The position numbers and the translations under genes are program-made. Positions 10,540 to 19,936 of a stretch of 53,245 nt of DNA are shown here, one piece after another. The first letter of the stretch is position 1, and every line of letters begins with the position of its first letter. The DNA is from Caldifarciminota bacterium. GTDB taxonomy: Bacteria; Hydrothermota; Hydrothermia; Hydrothermales; JAJRUZ01. The stretch covers positions 1 through 53,245 of the forward strand of contig JAJRUZ010000004.1 of NCBI GenBank assembly GCA_024277525.1. The letters run 5' to 3'. Below the pieces are notes generated by a model that did no database searches, was not told the origin of the DNA, and saw only the letters and a list, made by a program, of their open reading frames with translations.

Positions 10540-10931
10540 ATAAAGAAAAAATTCTTATTTCCGCCTGTATTTACGGATATCCGTTCAGATATGATGGAAA
10601 AGACAAAAAAGATGAAAAGTTAATAAAAAAACTTAAAAAAATTTATGAGCTTGTACCTGTTTGTCCCGAAATTTTATCCGGAATGGGCATCAAAAGGACA
10701 CCCTGCACCAAGGTAAATAACAAAGTCATAGATAATCAAACAAAAGAAGATAAAACACATCTGTTTTTAAAAGGTGCACATAGGGCTTTAAAAATTGCTG
10801 AATTCCTCGGAATTAAAAAAGCCTTTTTAAAAGAAAAAAGTCCCTCCTGCGGCGTGAATTTAAAAATAGTAAGAGGTGTTTTTGCAGAATTACTTGAAAG
10901 AAAGGACATTAAAATAATCGGAATTGATTGA
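10536..10931 (+). CDS. DUF523 family protein
   Basis: Cytoplasmic protein of 131 residues of the DUF523 family, function not established. The typical conserved parts are present: ISACIYGYPFRYDG at the start, VCPEILSGMGIKRTPC in the middle and KEKSPSCGV near the end, so four conserved cysteines could bind a metal or a cluster. The likely start is a TTG at 10536 that overlaps the kinase stop; no ATG lies nearby. The end overlaps the next gene by 8 nt, making this part of the long operon. Its link to the metallo-beta-lactamase-fold neighbour is only positional. Confidence 0.8.
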   Translation: MNKEKILISACIYGYPFRYDGKDKKDEKLIKKLKKIYELVPVCPEILSGMGIKRTPCTKVNNKVIDNQTKEDKTHLFLKGAHRALKIAEFLGIKKAFLKEKSPSCGVNLKIVRGVFAELLERKDIKIIGID

Positions 10932-11667
10932 AATAATACTACTCGGAACCGGAGGAGGAAGAATAGTAGTCTTTCAAGGAATAAGATCAAGCGGAGGCAT
11001 GATTATAAAATTCAAAAATAAAATTTTACACGTTGACCCTGGTCCGGGAGCGTTAAAGGGGCTCTTAAAAAATAAAATATATCCCAATAAACTTGATGCG
11101 GTATGGATAACCCATAAAGACTTGGACCATACGGGAGAATTAAACATAATAATTGAAGGAATGACAGAAGGGGGATTTAAGAAAAAAGGTATACTTTTCA
11201 CTCCCGAAGAGGTTATAAGGGATGGAATTTTGCTTGATTATTTGAAAGATTATTTAAGTGAAATAAAAATTATAAAACCATTGAATGAATATAAATTTGA
11301 AGACTTAAAAATAAACACTTCACCTTTACATAACCACAGAGGAACGGAGTGTTTCGGATTTGTGATTAAAGATGCATCATTCGGTTATCTGGTGGATACG
11401 AAACCGGATGAAAAAATATTGAATTTTTATAAAAATCTTGATACATTACTTGTTAATTGTGTTCTTCTTGAGCCAAAAGAAAATGTGTATCATATAAGCC
11501 TAAAAGACATACCTTTTGTCTATGAAATAACAAAACCAAAGAGGTTGATAATATCACACTTCGGGATGAGACTCTTAAAATACGGATATAAAAATATCCA
11601 AAATTTTTTAAAGGAGAAAAACATCCCCTTTGTTCTTGCTTATGATAATATGAAAATTAAACCCTAA
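10924..11667 (+). CDS. metallo-beta-lactamase-fold hydrolase
   Basis: MBL-fold protein of 247 residues. The N-terminus (ILLGTGGGR, then LHVDPGPGAL) and THKDLDHTGE fit the family, but the usual HxHxDH is HxDxDH here, as also seen in some ComEC-type proteins. Further ligands may be the His in SPLHNHRGTE, the Asp in YLVDTKPD and the His of LIISHFGM, giving a plausible one- or two-metal site. Related proteins include RNase Z/PhnP-like phosphodiesterases; the substrate cannot be told. The start is TTG 10924 overlapping DUF523. The 3' end overlaps the convergent CorC-like gene by 11 nt. Confidence 0.75.
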   Translation: MIEIILLGTGGGRIVVFQGIRSSGGMIIKFKNKILHVDPGPGALKGLLKNKIYPNKLDAVWITHKDLDHTGELNIIIEGMTEGGFKKKGILFTPEEVIRDGILLDYLKDYLSEIKIIKPLNEYKFEDLKINTSPLHNHRGTECFGFVIKDASFGYLVDTKPDEKILNFYKNLDTLLVNCVLLEPKENVYHISLKDIPFVYEITKPKRLIISHFGMRLLKYGYKNIQNFLKEKNIPFVLAYDNMKIKP

Positions 11668-12424
11668 CTATCTTAACCTTATTTATCCTTGATTCGGATG
11701 CATCAAGAATTTCAAATATGTATTTTCCTATTTTAATTTTTTCTCCCTTTTTGGGAATTCTTTTTATCTTATCAATTATGTACCCTGCAACAGTAACAAT
11801 CTCCTCCTCATCGTATTTCTCTATATCTATTAAATTGGAAAGCTCCTCAACAGGAAGTCTTGCAGGAACGATATAACCATCCTTTACTTTCTGAGGCTTT
11901 TCTATAACTTCCAAGTCCAATTCATCCACAATTTCACCGACAATTTCTTCAACTAAATCCTCAAGTGTTACAAGTCCTGTTACACTTCCGAATTCATCAA
12001 CCACAAGTGCAAAATGAATTTTTTTATTTCTCATTTCTTTCAGCGTTTCAAGAGCGTTTTTATTTTCCGGCATAAAAATCGGAGGCTTCATCACTTCTGT
12101 AACTTTCTTTTTTTCGTATTCAGAAGGATCAAGCAATAACATTTCTTTGAAAAACAGTATCCCTATTACCTCATCTTTTTTCTCTTTTATTACGGGCATT
12201 CTGGAAAAGTGATATTCTTTAAATACTTTCAAAGCATCCTTTAAGGTGTCTTTATGGGTTACACATACCATATCCACACGGGGTATCATGACTTCCTGCA
12301 ATCTTTTTTCCGAAAGTTTTTTAATACCTAAAATAAAATCTTCTAACTTTTCCCTCTGAGCAGGAATATGCCTGTTATTTCTTCTGAATACTTTTAATAT
12401 ACTCTTTAAAAACTTTGTAAACAT
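11657..12424 (-). CDS. CorC/YbeX-like CBS-domain protein
   Basis: Soluble CorC/HlyC-type protein: a short basic N-terminus, the motif VMIPRVDMV, two CBS domains (about residues 60-175) and the C-terminal transporter-associated CorC_HlyC domain (about 185-255). It lacks the DUF21 membrane domain of larger homologues. E. coli YbeX of this type is linked to Mg2+/Co2+ handling and ribosome metabolism. The CBS pair probably senses adenine nucleotides. I chose ATG 12424, which has GAGG 7 nt upstream; a TTG at 12445 is less likely. The gene overlaps the end of the DUF502 gene by about 50 nt, so the two are translationally linked. Confidence 0.85.
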   Translation of the reverse strand: MFTKFLKSILKVFRRNNRHIPAQREKLEDFILGIKKLSEKRLQEVMIPRVDMVCVTHKDTLKDALKVFKEYHFSRMPVIKEKKDEVIGILFFKEMLLLDPSEYEKKKVTEVMKPPIFMPENKNALETLKEMRNKKIHFALVVDEFGSVTGLVTLEDLVEEIVGEIVDELDLEVIEKPQKVKDGYIVPARLPVEELSNLIDIEKYDEEEIVTVAGYIIDKIKRIPKKGEKIKIGKYIFEILDASESRINKVKIVRV

Positions 12425-13007
12425 CTTTTTCCTCGGGTAAAACAATCCCTGCTGAAATAAGGGCTTTCAGCCCTTCCTCTACGGATAAATCCAAATGAAA
12501 AACCCTGTCCTCCGGCACAATCAGATACCAACCGCTTGTAGGGTTAGGCGTTGTCGGGATAAAGATGTTTAAATATTTCCTTCCGTTAACTTCCCATTTT
12601 TTATCAGTAGTAATAAAACCTATTGCATAATGCCCCTCTAAGGGGAATTCAACAAATACAACCCTTTTAAAAGCAGTTTTTTTTGAAAAAATTGCATCGG
12701 TTAACTTTTTTGCGGCTGAATATAACCCCCGCACAACAGGAAGCTTTGTAATAAGTTTTTCACCGTATCCGAATATCTTTCTTCCGATAAATGTGGTAAC
12801 AAAAAAACCCACAAGATAAACAAAAATAACAGAAAAAGCAAGTCCGAACAATGTGGAAAGGAAAAGATTTTCTGTCTTTAATAAGCCTATTTTTATAAAA
12901 AGATTTCCGATATTCGTTCCGGTTATTTTTATAAGAACATAAAGAATATAAAAAGTAATAAAAATCGGAAAAAGAGAAGCGATACCGGTAATCAGGTATT
13001 TTTTTAT
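12375..13007 (-). CDS. DUF502 membrane protein, apparent ATA start
   Basis: DUF502 family protein with two N-terminal transmembrane helices: the first reads YLITGIASLFPIFITFYILY, the second is LFGLAFSVIFVYLVGFFVTT. The soluble part has VRGLYSAAKKLTDAIF and FIPTTPNPTSGWYLIVP, hallmarks of the family. The first helix is encoded upstream of the only standard start (TTG 12851), so the gene must begin earlier. In that frame there is no ATG, GTG or TTG before the upstream stop at 13029-13031. AAGGAG is followed by 6 nt and then ATA at 13007-13005, which I propose as start (210 residues). A CTG at 13028 overlapping the previous stop is the alternative. Function unknown. Confidence 0.72.
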   Translation of the reverse strand: MKKYLITGIASLFPIFITFYILYVLIKITGTNIGNLFIKIGLLKTENLFLSTLFGLAFSVIFVYLVGFFVTTFIGRKIFGYGEKLITKLPVVRGLYSAAKKLTDAIFSKKTAFKRVVFVEFPLEGHYAIGFITTDKKWEVNGRKYLNIFIPTTPNPTSGWYLIVPEDRVFHLDLSVEEGLKALISAGIVLPEEKDVYKVFKEYIKSIQKK

Positions 13008-13024
13008 TTTTTTCTCCTTTTTAC

Positions 13025-13519
13025 TCAGTCACTTATGTAAACCCTGACAAGTTTCTCACTATCAGAAAAGGATATTTTAATGCTTTTGTGAAAGGTCTTT
13101 GCAATTTTTTTACCTATTTTCTCTGCAAGATGCTCTGTTGTTGTTTCAATTATGATTCTTTCATCGGAATTATCCACGCTTATAATCCTTTCGAGCGGAT
13201 TATGAATAAATTCTTCTGCAGCAATGTGTTTAATTCTGGAATGAATCTCTTTATTCTTCTCCCTTATAAAGTTTCCTCTGATTTCAACTATTCCTAAGGG
13301 ATATTTATCCCTTATTTTCCTGCAGGCAGGGCATTCTTTTTTATGAATCTCCTTACCTTTTTCTTGAAATTCCTTTATTAATTCAGGCGCATTTTGCCAT
13401 CTTTTTTCATGAAAAATTATTCCGCATTTCGGACACAGGGTAGGGTCTTTATAAAGCTTTTTATCCATATAAGGATCACGAACTTTTGTTATATACGCCC
13501 TTTTGTCCCTTCCTTCCAT
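13025..13519 (-). CDS. NMD3/BCAM0308-like zinc protein
   Basis: Cytoplasmic protein of 164 residues resembling the BCAM0308 family, a bacterial relative of the ribosome-export factor NMD3. Two CxxC pairs (LCPKCGIIF near residue 29 and ECPACRKIRDKYP near 63) should bind zinc. They are followed by GIVEIRGNF and a C-terminal region with TTTEHLAEKIGKKIAK. The archaeal and eukaryotic relatives act on large-subunit ribosomes; a ribosome-linked role here is inferred only. GGGAGG precedes the ATG by 6 nt. It has its own strong promoter overlapping the secA stop and leads the DUF502 and CorC-like genes. Confidence 0.7.
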   Translation of the reverse strand: MEGRDKRAYITKVRDPYMDKKLYKDPTLCPKCGIIFHEKRWQNAPELIKEFQEKGKEIHKKECPACRKIRDKYPLGIVEIRGNFIREKNKEIHSRIKHIAAEEFIHNPLERIISVDNSDERIIIETTTEHLAEKIGKKIAKTFHKSIKISFSDSEKLVRVYISD

Positions 13520-13539
13520 ATTTTCCTCCCTTATTTTAT

Positions 13540-13568
13540 ATTATAATCAAATTTACAAAAAATTTCAA
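13540..13568 (-). promoter_or_regulatory. promoter of the zinc-protein/DUF502/corC operon
   Basis: Reading the minus strand, TTGAAA (13568-13563), a 17-nt spacer and TATAAT (13545-13540) form a near-consensus sigma-70 promoter. It overlaps the last codons of secA. The start codon lies 20 nt downstream of the -10 box, after an AAGGGAGG ribosome-binding site. Confidence 0.72.
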
Positions 13569-16528
13569 ATATTCCTTCCATGGCATTTTTTATATTTTTT
13601 ACCGCTTCCACACGGACAGGGATCATTTCTTCCGACCTTTGGAAATTCTCTTTTTACGGTCGTAACAGGCTTAACCTCTTCCTGTGTTTCTTCTGCTCCT
13701 TTTCTTGAAATACTCAAACTTCTCACAAGATCCGGGCGGACCTCTCTTAATCTTCTTCTCTCAATTTCTCTCGGTGCCTCCACTATTCTTGCGTGGAATA
13801 TTCGATGAATTGTCTCATTTCTTATCCTCCTCAAAAGTTCTTCAAACATTTGATATGCTTCCTGTTTGTATTCAATTAGGGGGTCTTTTTGTCCGTAAGC
13901 CCTCAAATATATTCCCTCCCTCAGATGATCCAACGCGTAAAGATGTTCTCTCCATGCGGTATCAAGGGTATATAAAAGTGCTGCCCTCTCAAGTTCCCTC
14001 ATTCTTTCTGATCCGAACATCTCTTCCCTCATTTCATAAAGTTCTTTTATTCTCTTTCTGATTTCTTCTTTAATTTTTTCCTTATCCTTCATATTTTTTA
14101 AATCTTCAAAGTCTGCTAAGAAGTGATAAGAAAGTTCTGATGTCAATTCATCAAGGTTCCAGAATTCCTTTTCATCACCCTGAAGATATTTCTCGGAAAG
14201 TTCCTCAATCAAATCTTCAACATACTCATTTAAAATAAGGTCCTTCATGTTTTCACCTTCCAGAATTTCATTTCTTAATCCGTATATGACCTCTCTTTGT
14301 TTGTTCATTACATCGTCATATTCAAGCAGTCTTTTTCTTATTTCAAAATTCTGCATTTCAACCCTTTTTTGAGCAGTCTCAAGGGCACGTGTTACAAGCT
14401 TACTCTCAATCGGACCCTCATCCTTTTTACCGAATCTCTCCATTAACTCCTTCACTTTGTCTGATCCGAATAATCTTAAAAGGTCATCCTCCAGAGAAAG
14501 GAAAAATCTTGTTGTTCCTGGATCTCCTTGCCTTCCTGACCTCCCCCTTAATTGTCTATCAATTCTTCTTGCCTCATGTTTCTCTGTTCCGATAATATAA
14601 AGACCACCGAGTTCTTTCACTCCTTCTCCTAATCGTATATCCGTTCCCCTTCCTGCCATGTTCGTTGCTATTGTTACAGCATGCTTCTGACCCGCTCTTG
14701 CCACAATTTCCGCTTCCTTTTGATGATGTTTTGCATTTAAGACATGATGAGGAATTCCTTCCCTTTTAAGCATTCTTGAAAGAAGCTCGGATACCTCAAC
14801 AGATGTTGTCCCAACAAGAACAGGTCTTCCTATTTTATAATTTTTCTTTATTTCCTCAATAACAGCCTGATATTTTTCCTTTTTTGTCTTGAATATTATA
14901 TCAGGTAAATCTTCCCTTATCACCGGTTTATTTGTAGGAATAACAACCACATCCAGTTTATAAATTTCCCAGAATTCCTGTGCTTCTGTTATTGCGGTTC
15001 CTGTCATTCCGGCAAGCTTTTCATACATTCTGAAATAGTTTTGCAAAGTAATCGTTGCAAGCGTCTGCGTTTCCCTTTGAATCTCAACTCCTTCCTTTGC
15101 TTCCACTGCCTCATGAAGTCCATCAGACCATCTTCTTCCGGGCATCAATCTCCCTGTAAATTCGTCAACTATTATCACCTTCCCGTCCATTACGACATAA
15201 TCAACATCTTTTTCAAATAACGAATACGCCTTTAAAAGCTGTTTTATGGCATGAATTTTCTCAGATTTTTCTGAATATTCCCTTATAACTTTTTCTTTTT
15301 CATAGAATCTTTCCCTGGGAGTTAAAGATTCATCTTTATCAATTCTGTGCAGTTCTATTGATAAATCAGGTAAAACGAAGAGTTCTTTATCTATTTTTAA
15401 AAATTCCTGTCTTCCCTTTTCGGTCAGGTCAACATTATGTGATTTTTCATCAATTACATAGAAGAGCTCACTTTCAAATTCCTGCATTTTTTTCTCTTTA
15501 AGAAGTTCAAGTTCTATTTTTTCCGTGAGTTTCATCATATCGGGTTCCTGAAGTAATTTGAATAATTTTTTGGATTTGGGTGCTCCCTTTTTGGCAAGCA
15601 GAATTTTTTTCGCTGCTTCCTCTTTTTTCCCTTCTTTTAAAAGTCTTTCTGCATCTCTTAAAATGGTATTCACGAGAAGTATCTGCTTCCTGACAACCCT
15701 CTCAACATGAGGTTTCATTTGCTTATATAAGTAATTGGTCGTCCTTTCAACGGGACCGGAAATAATAAGAGGGGTCCTTGCCTCATCTATCAGGATTGAA
15801 TCAATCTCATCTATAATTGCGTAAATATGCCCCCTCTGAACTTTGTCTTCCTTTCTGAAAACCATGTTATCTCTTAAATAATCAAACCCGAATTCATTGT
15901 TTGTTCCATAAGTAATATCCTTATTATATTCGGGTTTTCTCTCATGAGGCTCCATTCCGCTCTGTATTACCCCTACTTCAAGACCGAGTGATTCATATAC
16001 AGGTCCCATCCATTCTCTGTCCCTTCTTGCAAGATAATCATTTACTGTTACAAGATGATTTATGCCTCTTGGGCTCCCATTCACAAGAAATCTTTCATCT
16101 CCTTTCAATCCCCTTGCTCTCCCTATGAGTGAATTCAGATAAAGAGGCATTGTAGCAACAAGTGTTTTACCCTCTCCTGTTGCCATTTCCGCTATTTTAC
16201 CCTGATGAAGCACAATTGCTCCGAGAATTTGAACATCAAAAGGAATCATATCCCATTCATAATCCTGTCCCGTTATTTTCCATCTCTTTCCTACAAGACG
16301 CCTGCATACTTCTTTGGCAAGTGCATACGCCTCTGGAAGCACATCCATGTCAGGTTCTCCGTCTTTCAGCCTGTTGACAAATTCCTCTGTTTTCTTCACA
16401 ATATCTTCGTCAGAAAGATTGTGGTATGTTTCGTATATCTTATTTACCTTTTCCACAATGGGCCACAGTCTTCTTATGACTCTTTCGTTTCTTGGAATGA
16501 ATATTTTTTGAAATATTTTTTTAATCAT
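13565..16528 (-). CDS. secA: preprotein translocase ATPase
   Basis: SecA, the ATPase motor that drives proteins through SecYEG. The nucleotide-binding domain carries [14 protein letters not shown] and [22 protein letters not shown]2 has [16 protein letters not shown] and [12 protein letters not shown]. At 987 residues it is longer than the usual 800-900, with a charged insert (about residues 270-390) between NBD1 parts, as in several FCB relatives. The C-terminus ends in the zinc SEC-C motif [17 protein letters not shown]. The ATG at 16528 overlaps the yhaM stop by 8 nt; GGAGG lies 11 nt upstream, so a TTG at 16534 is also possible. It is co-transcribed with yhaM. Confidence 0.96.
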   Translation of the reverse strand: MIKKIFQKIFIPRNERVIRRLWPIVEKVNKIYETYHNLSDEDIVKKTEEFVNRLKDGEPDMDVLPEAYALAKEVCRRLVGKRWKITGQDYEWDMIPFDVQILGAIVLHQGKIAEMATGEGKTLVATMPLYLNSLIGRARGLKGDERFLVNGSPRGINHLVTVNDYLARRDREWMGPVYESLGLEVGVIQSGMEPHERKPEYNKDITYGTNNEFGFDYLRDNMVFRKEDKVQRGHIYAIIDEIDSILIDEARTPLIISGPVERTTNYLYKQMKPHVERVVRKQILLVNTILRDAERLLKEGKKEEAAKKILLAKKGAPKSKKLFKLLQEPDMMKLTEKIELELLKEKKMQEFESELFYVIDEKSHNVDLTEKGRQEFLKIDKELFVLPDLSIELHRIDKDESLTPRERFYEKEKVIREYSEKSEKIHAIKQLLKAYSLFEKDVDYVVMDGKVIIVDEFTGRLMPGRRWSDGLHEAVEAKEGVEIQRETQTLATITLQNYFRMYEKLAGMTGTAITEAQEFWEIYKLDVVVIPTNKPVIREDLPDIIFKTKKEKYQAVIEEIKKNYKIGRPVLVGTTSVEVSELLSRMLKREGIPHHVLNAKHHQKEAEIVARAGQKHAVTIATNMAGRGTDIRLGEGVKELGGLYIIGTEKHEARRIDRQLRGRSGRQGDPGTTRFFLSLEDDLLRLFGSDKVKELMERFGKKDEGPIESKLVTRALETAQKRVEMQNFEIRKRLLEYDDVMNKQREVIYGLRNEILEGENMKDLILNEYVEDLIEELSEKYLQGDEKEFWNLDELTSELSYHFLADFEDLKNMKDKEKIKEEIRKRIKELYEMREEMFGSERMRELERAALLYTLDTAWREHLYALDHLREGIYLRAYGQKDPLIEYKQEAYQMFEELLRRIRNETIHRIFHARIVEAPREIERRRLREVRPDLVRSLSISRKGAEETQEEVKPVTTVKREFPKVGRNDPCPCGSGKKYKKCHGRNI

Positions 16529-17489
16529 CTTCAATATCACCTCCTATAAATACGGATTTTCTTAATCTTGTATGATAAGGAGACCATCTTTCGCCTTCCT
16601 GAGTCATTTTAATTGCTTCTTCGTATTTAAACATTTCCGCATCAAGTTGATCTGCAAAATACAAAACAAATGCCTCTTTTGTCAGGGGTTCGGTTAAGGC
16701 ACCCTGACCTTTTGTTCCGTGGTGTGAAGCAATGAGATGCAAAAGGTTTAATCTTAAATCCTCCGGAAATTTTGATTTAAAAAGTTCATCCCTCTCGGAA
16801 TTTATTTTATCTATTTCTTCATCAATTCTTTTCATGCCCAAATAAATGTGGTCGAGTAATTTTCCTTCATCTGTCATCTCTGATTTTAAGTCAAACTTAT
16901 ATGAAAAAACCTTTCCTATATCATGAAGAAGGGCTCCTGTTATGAGTAAATCTTTATTAAGCGAGGGATAGCAATTGGAGAGTGAAACCGCAATTTCGCA
17001 CACATTGATCGTATGCTCTGCAAGCCCTCCTATATATGCATGGTGATATTTCATTGCAGCCGGTGCTTCAAGGAAATCCTCAAAAAATTCTCCTTTAAAT
17101 ATATTTTCTAAAATTTTTCTTAGGGAAGTATTCTGCACAATTGATATTTTCTGCAATATTTTTCTTCTTAATTCATCCCTCGGAATTTCTGAAGACTTTA
17201 TTAGCTCCCTTTTCAAATCAGGAGTTATTTCAATTATGCTTATTCCTTTTAATATCACCCTTTTTTCATCCTGATGGACACCGACTTCCCCTTTTATTTT
17301 AAAAATACCCTCCTTAATTTCTATTTCTTTGTCAAATAAATAAGCTTTGAGGTCTCCTGTTTTGTCAGAAATAATGAGTTCAACATATTCTCCTCTTCTT
17401 CCGATTGAATTTTTAAGGGAATGGATGTAAAATATGTCCTCAAATTCACCTTCTTTTTCCATCAGATCCGATACAAATAATTTTTTCAT
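16521..17489 (-). CDS. yhaM: YhaM-like 3'-5' exoribonuclease
   Basis: OB-fold plus HD-domain nuclease of the YhaM/CBF1 family. The OB fold (about residues 10-90, with [13 protein letters not shown]) should bind RNA or DNA. The metal-dependent HD domain shows [32 protein letters not shown] and YFADQLDAE, a full set of metal ligands. YhaM enzymes degrade RNA and ssDNA from the 3' end. At 322 residues it has typical length. It starts about 11 nt after a -10 box, so its leader is only a few bases. The gene overlaps secA and is transcribed divergently from the lipoprotein gene at 17.6 kb. Confidence 0.9.
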   Translation of the reverse strand: MKKLFVSDLMEKEGEFEDIFYIHSLKNSIGRRGEYVELIISDKTGDLKAYLFDKEIEIKEGIFKIKGEVGVHQDEKRVILKGISIIEITPDLKRELIKSSEIPRDELRRKILQKISIVQNTSLRKILENIFKGEFFEDFLEAPAAMKYHHAYIGGLAEHTINVCEIAVSLSNCYPSLNKDLLITGALLHDIGKVFSYKFDLKSEMTDEGKLLDHIYLGMKRIDEEIDKINSERDELFKSKFPEDLRLNLLHLIASHHGTKGQGALTEPLTKEAFVLYFADQLDAEMFKYEEAIKMTQEGERWSPYHTRLRKSVFIGGDIEDD

Positions 17490-17500
17490 TTCCTTATTAA

Positions 17501-17529
17501 AGCATACAAAAAATTTTTTTAAATTTCAA
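17501..17529 (-). promoter_or_regulatory. promoter of yhaM-secA
   Basis: On the minus strand TTGAAA (17529-17524), 17 nt, then TATGCT (17506-17501). The ATG follows 11 nt after the -10 box, implying a very short leader. The -35 box lies one base from the -35 box of the divergent plus-strand promoter. Confidence 0.68.
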
Positions 17530-17530
17530 G

Positions 17531-17559
17531 TTGACAAAATAAATTTTATCCTTTATAAT
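17531..17559 (+). promoter_or_regulatory. consensus promoter of lipoprotein-pilQ
   Basis: TTGACA (17531-17536), a 17-nt spacer and TATAAT (17554-17559): a perfect sigma-70 promoter. Transcription should begin near 17566, 10 nt before the T-loop-like hairpin and about 44 nt before the GTG start. Confidence 0.82.
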
Positions 17560-17575
17560 AATTATGTTTAAAAAC

Positions 17576-17586
17576 GGTTCAAATCC
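17576..17586 (+). promoter_or_regulatory. T-loop-mimic leader motif before lipoprotein
   Basis: GGTTCAAATCC, an exact match to the tRNA T-loop consensus, 23 nt before the GTG start at 17610 and about 10 nt into the predicted transcript. The stem is only 2 bp (C/T mismatch next). This gene also has a Shine-Dalgarno sequence, AAGGAGG. Confidence 0.5.
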
Positions 17587-17609
17587 TTCTGTATTGCAAG
17601 GAGGAAATT

Positions 17610-18197
17610 GTGAAGAAAATTTTGATACCGCTTATGTTTGTGATTGTATTCGCATGTAAAAGAAGCGGAAAAGAATATATAATAAGGGTTTCATTTGATA
17701 GGACTTTTTATACTATTGATGTTCTGAGAGACACGGTGATAGGAAATGATACATTTTCATATTTCCCGTATCATACGGCAGGAGTAACTTTTGCATTTGA
17801 GGAATATATCACTCAGGAAAATTACATTCCTGTAGCGGTCCTTGATAGTTATAAGGTTTATTTCTACGATATGGCCGAATCTCCTCCTAAAAGGATCACA
17901 ATCCGTGTTGCAGACGAATATAAGGGCGATGTTGAGATTGAAGAATATCCCTATTTTTGTTACAAAGCAAGAATTGAAATCCCCTTAGGTAAAATTGCAC
18001 AAGCAACTGTTCCTATTTTACCTTCTTATATAGTTTGCATGTATAATCCTTTCTATGGTATTTGGAAAAATGGAAATCCTGTGGTGATGGAACTAAAGAC
18101 AGAATATGAATTTTATTTTCATGAGCTTTATTCCGGAATGCAATTTGCTCCCCTTAAAGGAGAAATAACACTTCAGGTAATGGATTATTTAGACTAA
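17610..18197 (+). CDS. hypothetical lipoprotein
   Basis: Unrecognised protein of 195 residues. A lysine-containing start, hydrophobic core and lipobox ending in Cys near residue 16 (VIVFAC) indicate a lipoprotein signal peptide. The mature part looks beta-rich, with many aromatic residues and alternating polar/hydrophobic stretches. GTG 17610 is chosen because AAGGAGG lies about 5 nt upstream. It is the first gene after a perfect promoter and stands 14 nt before the secretin gene. By position it could be a secretin pilotin or pilus-assembly lipoprotein, but no sequence feature proves that. Confidence 0.72.
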   Translation: MKKILIPLMFVIVFACKRSGKEYIIRVSFDRTFYTIDVLRDTVIGNDTFSYFPYHTAGVTFAFEEYITQENYIPVAVLDSYKVYFYDMAESPPKRITIRVADEYKGDVEIEEYPYFCYKARIEIPLGKIAQATVPILPSYIVCMYNPFYGIWKNGNPVVMELKTEYEFYFHELYSGMQFAPLKGEITLQVMDYLD

Positions 18198-18211
18198 AAG
18201 GAGGTTTTTTT

Positions 18212-19885
18212 ATGTTTAAATATATTTTATATATCTTTGTTTTAATTCTCCCTCTCTGGGGAGAAATAGGTGATATTGTAATAGAGGGTGAAAAGGAAAA
18301 CACCGTGGTAAATATTTCCCTTCCCGAGGAAATCTCTTATACTGTCTTTAAACCCGGCGGAAATGTAATTGCTGTTGACATTCATACAAATAAAACCCTT
18401 GTTGCACCGGGATCTTATGAAGTAAAAAAAGGCGGTATTGATAAAATAACGATTGAAACATTTCAGAGGGTTGCCCTGAGTAGAATATTTATATATCTTA
18501 CATCCGATTTTGATTATTATGATGTAAGGACAGACAAAGGTGTTTCCTTTTATATTCTCGGAACAGGGGGAGTAAAAGAAAGTTATTCCCTTAAAGAAGG
18601 AAAACCCGAATTTACTGCCACAGTAGAAGAAACACCACCGCCCGGAGTTACACCAGCACCAGGTGAAGGTCCGAGAATCTCCTTAAATCTCGAAAACGCT
18701 GATATTGTGACTGTGATAAACGGAATTGCGGAGTATGTGGGATTGAATGTTATTTACTCCACCGATGTGAAGGGTAAGGTTACGGTGATAGTAAAGGATG
18801 TACCTTGGAAAACTGCACTGGATCTTGTATTAAGAACGGTCGGACTCTCATATGTTGAGGAAAACGGTGTTTTAAGAATTGCACCTCCTGAAAAATTGAA
18901 AAAAGAAGAAATTGAAAGAAGAAAAGCTGAACAAGAGGCAAGGTCATTAAAACCTCTTGTTACCAGGATATACAAACTTGAATTTACAACCCCTGCTGAA
19001 ATTTCCACTCCTCTTCAGAAGCTACTCACGGAAAGGGGAAGAATAGAAAAGGATGACCATACAAATTCCATAATAGTGACCGATATTGAAGAAGTCCAAA
19101 AGAAAATAGAGAAAATTATAAAAACTCTTGATGTGAGAACACCGCAAGTTGCAATTGAGGCAAAGATTGTTGAAATAAATACAAGGGCACTTCAGGAAAT
19201 AGGAATTCAATGGGGAGCAAGATATGCAGGAATCATGGGAGGGAATCCGTCCAGACAGGTATATGTAAGTGATAACCCGACAGAAAGTCCGAGTAATCCC
19301 TCTCAAACAGGTTATGCGGGTGCCGGTTCCCCGACCTTGCCAGGGGCTCCGGGACTTAATTTCACCCTGGGATACTTAAGTCCCCAAGTTGACCTCTATT
19401 CAATACTTGCAACACTCGAGTCTCAAGAACTTGTAAGAATTGTATCTTCTCCAAAAATAACGGTTACAGACAATAAAAAAGCAAAAATACTCGGTGGAGT
19501 GAAAATACCTTATATTACACGAGATGTAGGAGGTAATCCTGTAACAAAGCTTGTGGATGTAGGAATAAAACTGGAAGTAACCCCCCATGTTAATTCCCAA
19601 AATCAGGTTACATTAGATATAAAAACAGAAGTTTCGGAAGCAGGAGAGCCCACCCCCGGCGGACTTACAATTTTAACGAATCAGGCAGAAACACGGGTAT
19701 TGCTTGCAAACGGAGAAACTGCGGTTATCGGAGGAATCGTAAAGGCAAAAAGAGGGAAATCGGGAGCAGGAATTCCTTTCTTAAGAAGGATTCCGATTAT
19801 AGGAGCTCTGTTCGGCGGGAAAAGCATGAGTGAAGAAGAAAGAGAAATTGTTATATTTATAACCCCACATATAATCACTGAGTAA
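18212..19885 (+). CDS. pilQ: type IV pilus secretin PilQ
   Basis: Outer-membrane secretin of the PilQ type, forming the channel for type IV pili or a related secretion system (557 residues). After a signal peptide (about residues 1-17) come an AMIN domain for peptidoglycan binding (about 25-110), a linker with a proline-rich stretch, the STN/N0 domain (about 150-225), one secretin_N module (about 250-305) and the secretin core with VAIEAKIVEIN, VRIVSSPKI, TLDIKTEVSE and the final GGIVKAKRG and PIIGALFGG segments. AAGGAGG precedes the ATG. None of the usual pilM-pilN-pilO-pilP genes are adjacent, which is unusual for pilQ. Confidence 0.92.
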   Translation: MFKYILYIFVLILPLWGEIGDIVIEGEKENTVVNISLPEEISYTVFKPGGNVIAVDIHTNKTLVAPGSYEVKKGGIDKITIETFQRVALSRIFIYLTSDFDYYDVRTDKGVSFYILGTGGVKESYSLKEGKPEFTATVEETPPPGVTPAPGEGPRISLNLENADIVTVINGIAEYVGLNVIYSTDVKGKVTVIVKDVPWKTALDLVLRTVGLSYVEENGVLRIAPPEKLKKEEIERRKAEQEARSLKPLVTRIYKLEFTTPAEISTPLQKLLTERGRIEKDDHTNSIIVTDIEEVQKKIEKIIKTLDVRTPQVAIEAKIVEINTRALQEIGIQWGARYAGIMGGNPSRQVYVSDNPTESPSNPSQTGYAGAGSPTLPGAPGLNFTLGYLSPQVDLYSILATLESQELVRIVSSPKITVTDNKKAKILGGVKIPYITRDVGGNPVTKLVDVGIKLEVTPHVNSQNQVTLDIKTEVSEAGEPTPGGLTILTNQAETRVLLANGETAVIGGIVKAKRGKSGAGIPFLRRIPIIGALFGGKSMSEEEREIVIFITPHIITE

Positions 19886-19936
19886 GAATTAGCACTTAAA
19901 CCAAAAAATTTTAAGAAATAAATAATAAAAATTTTA

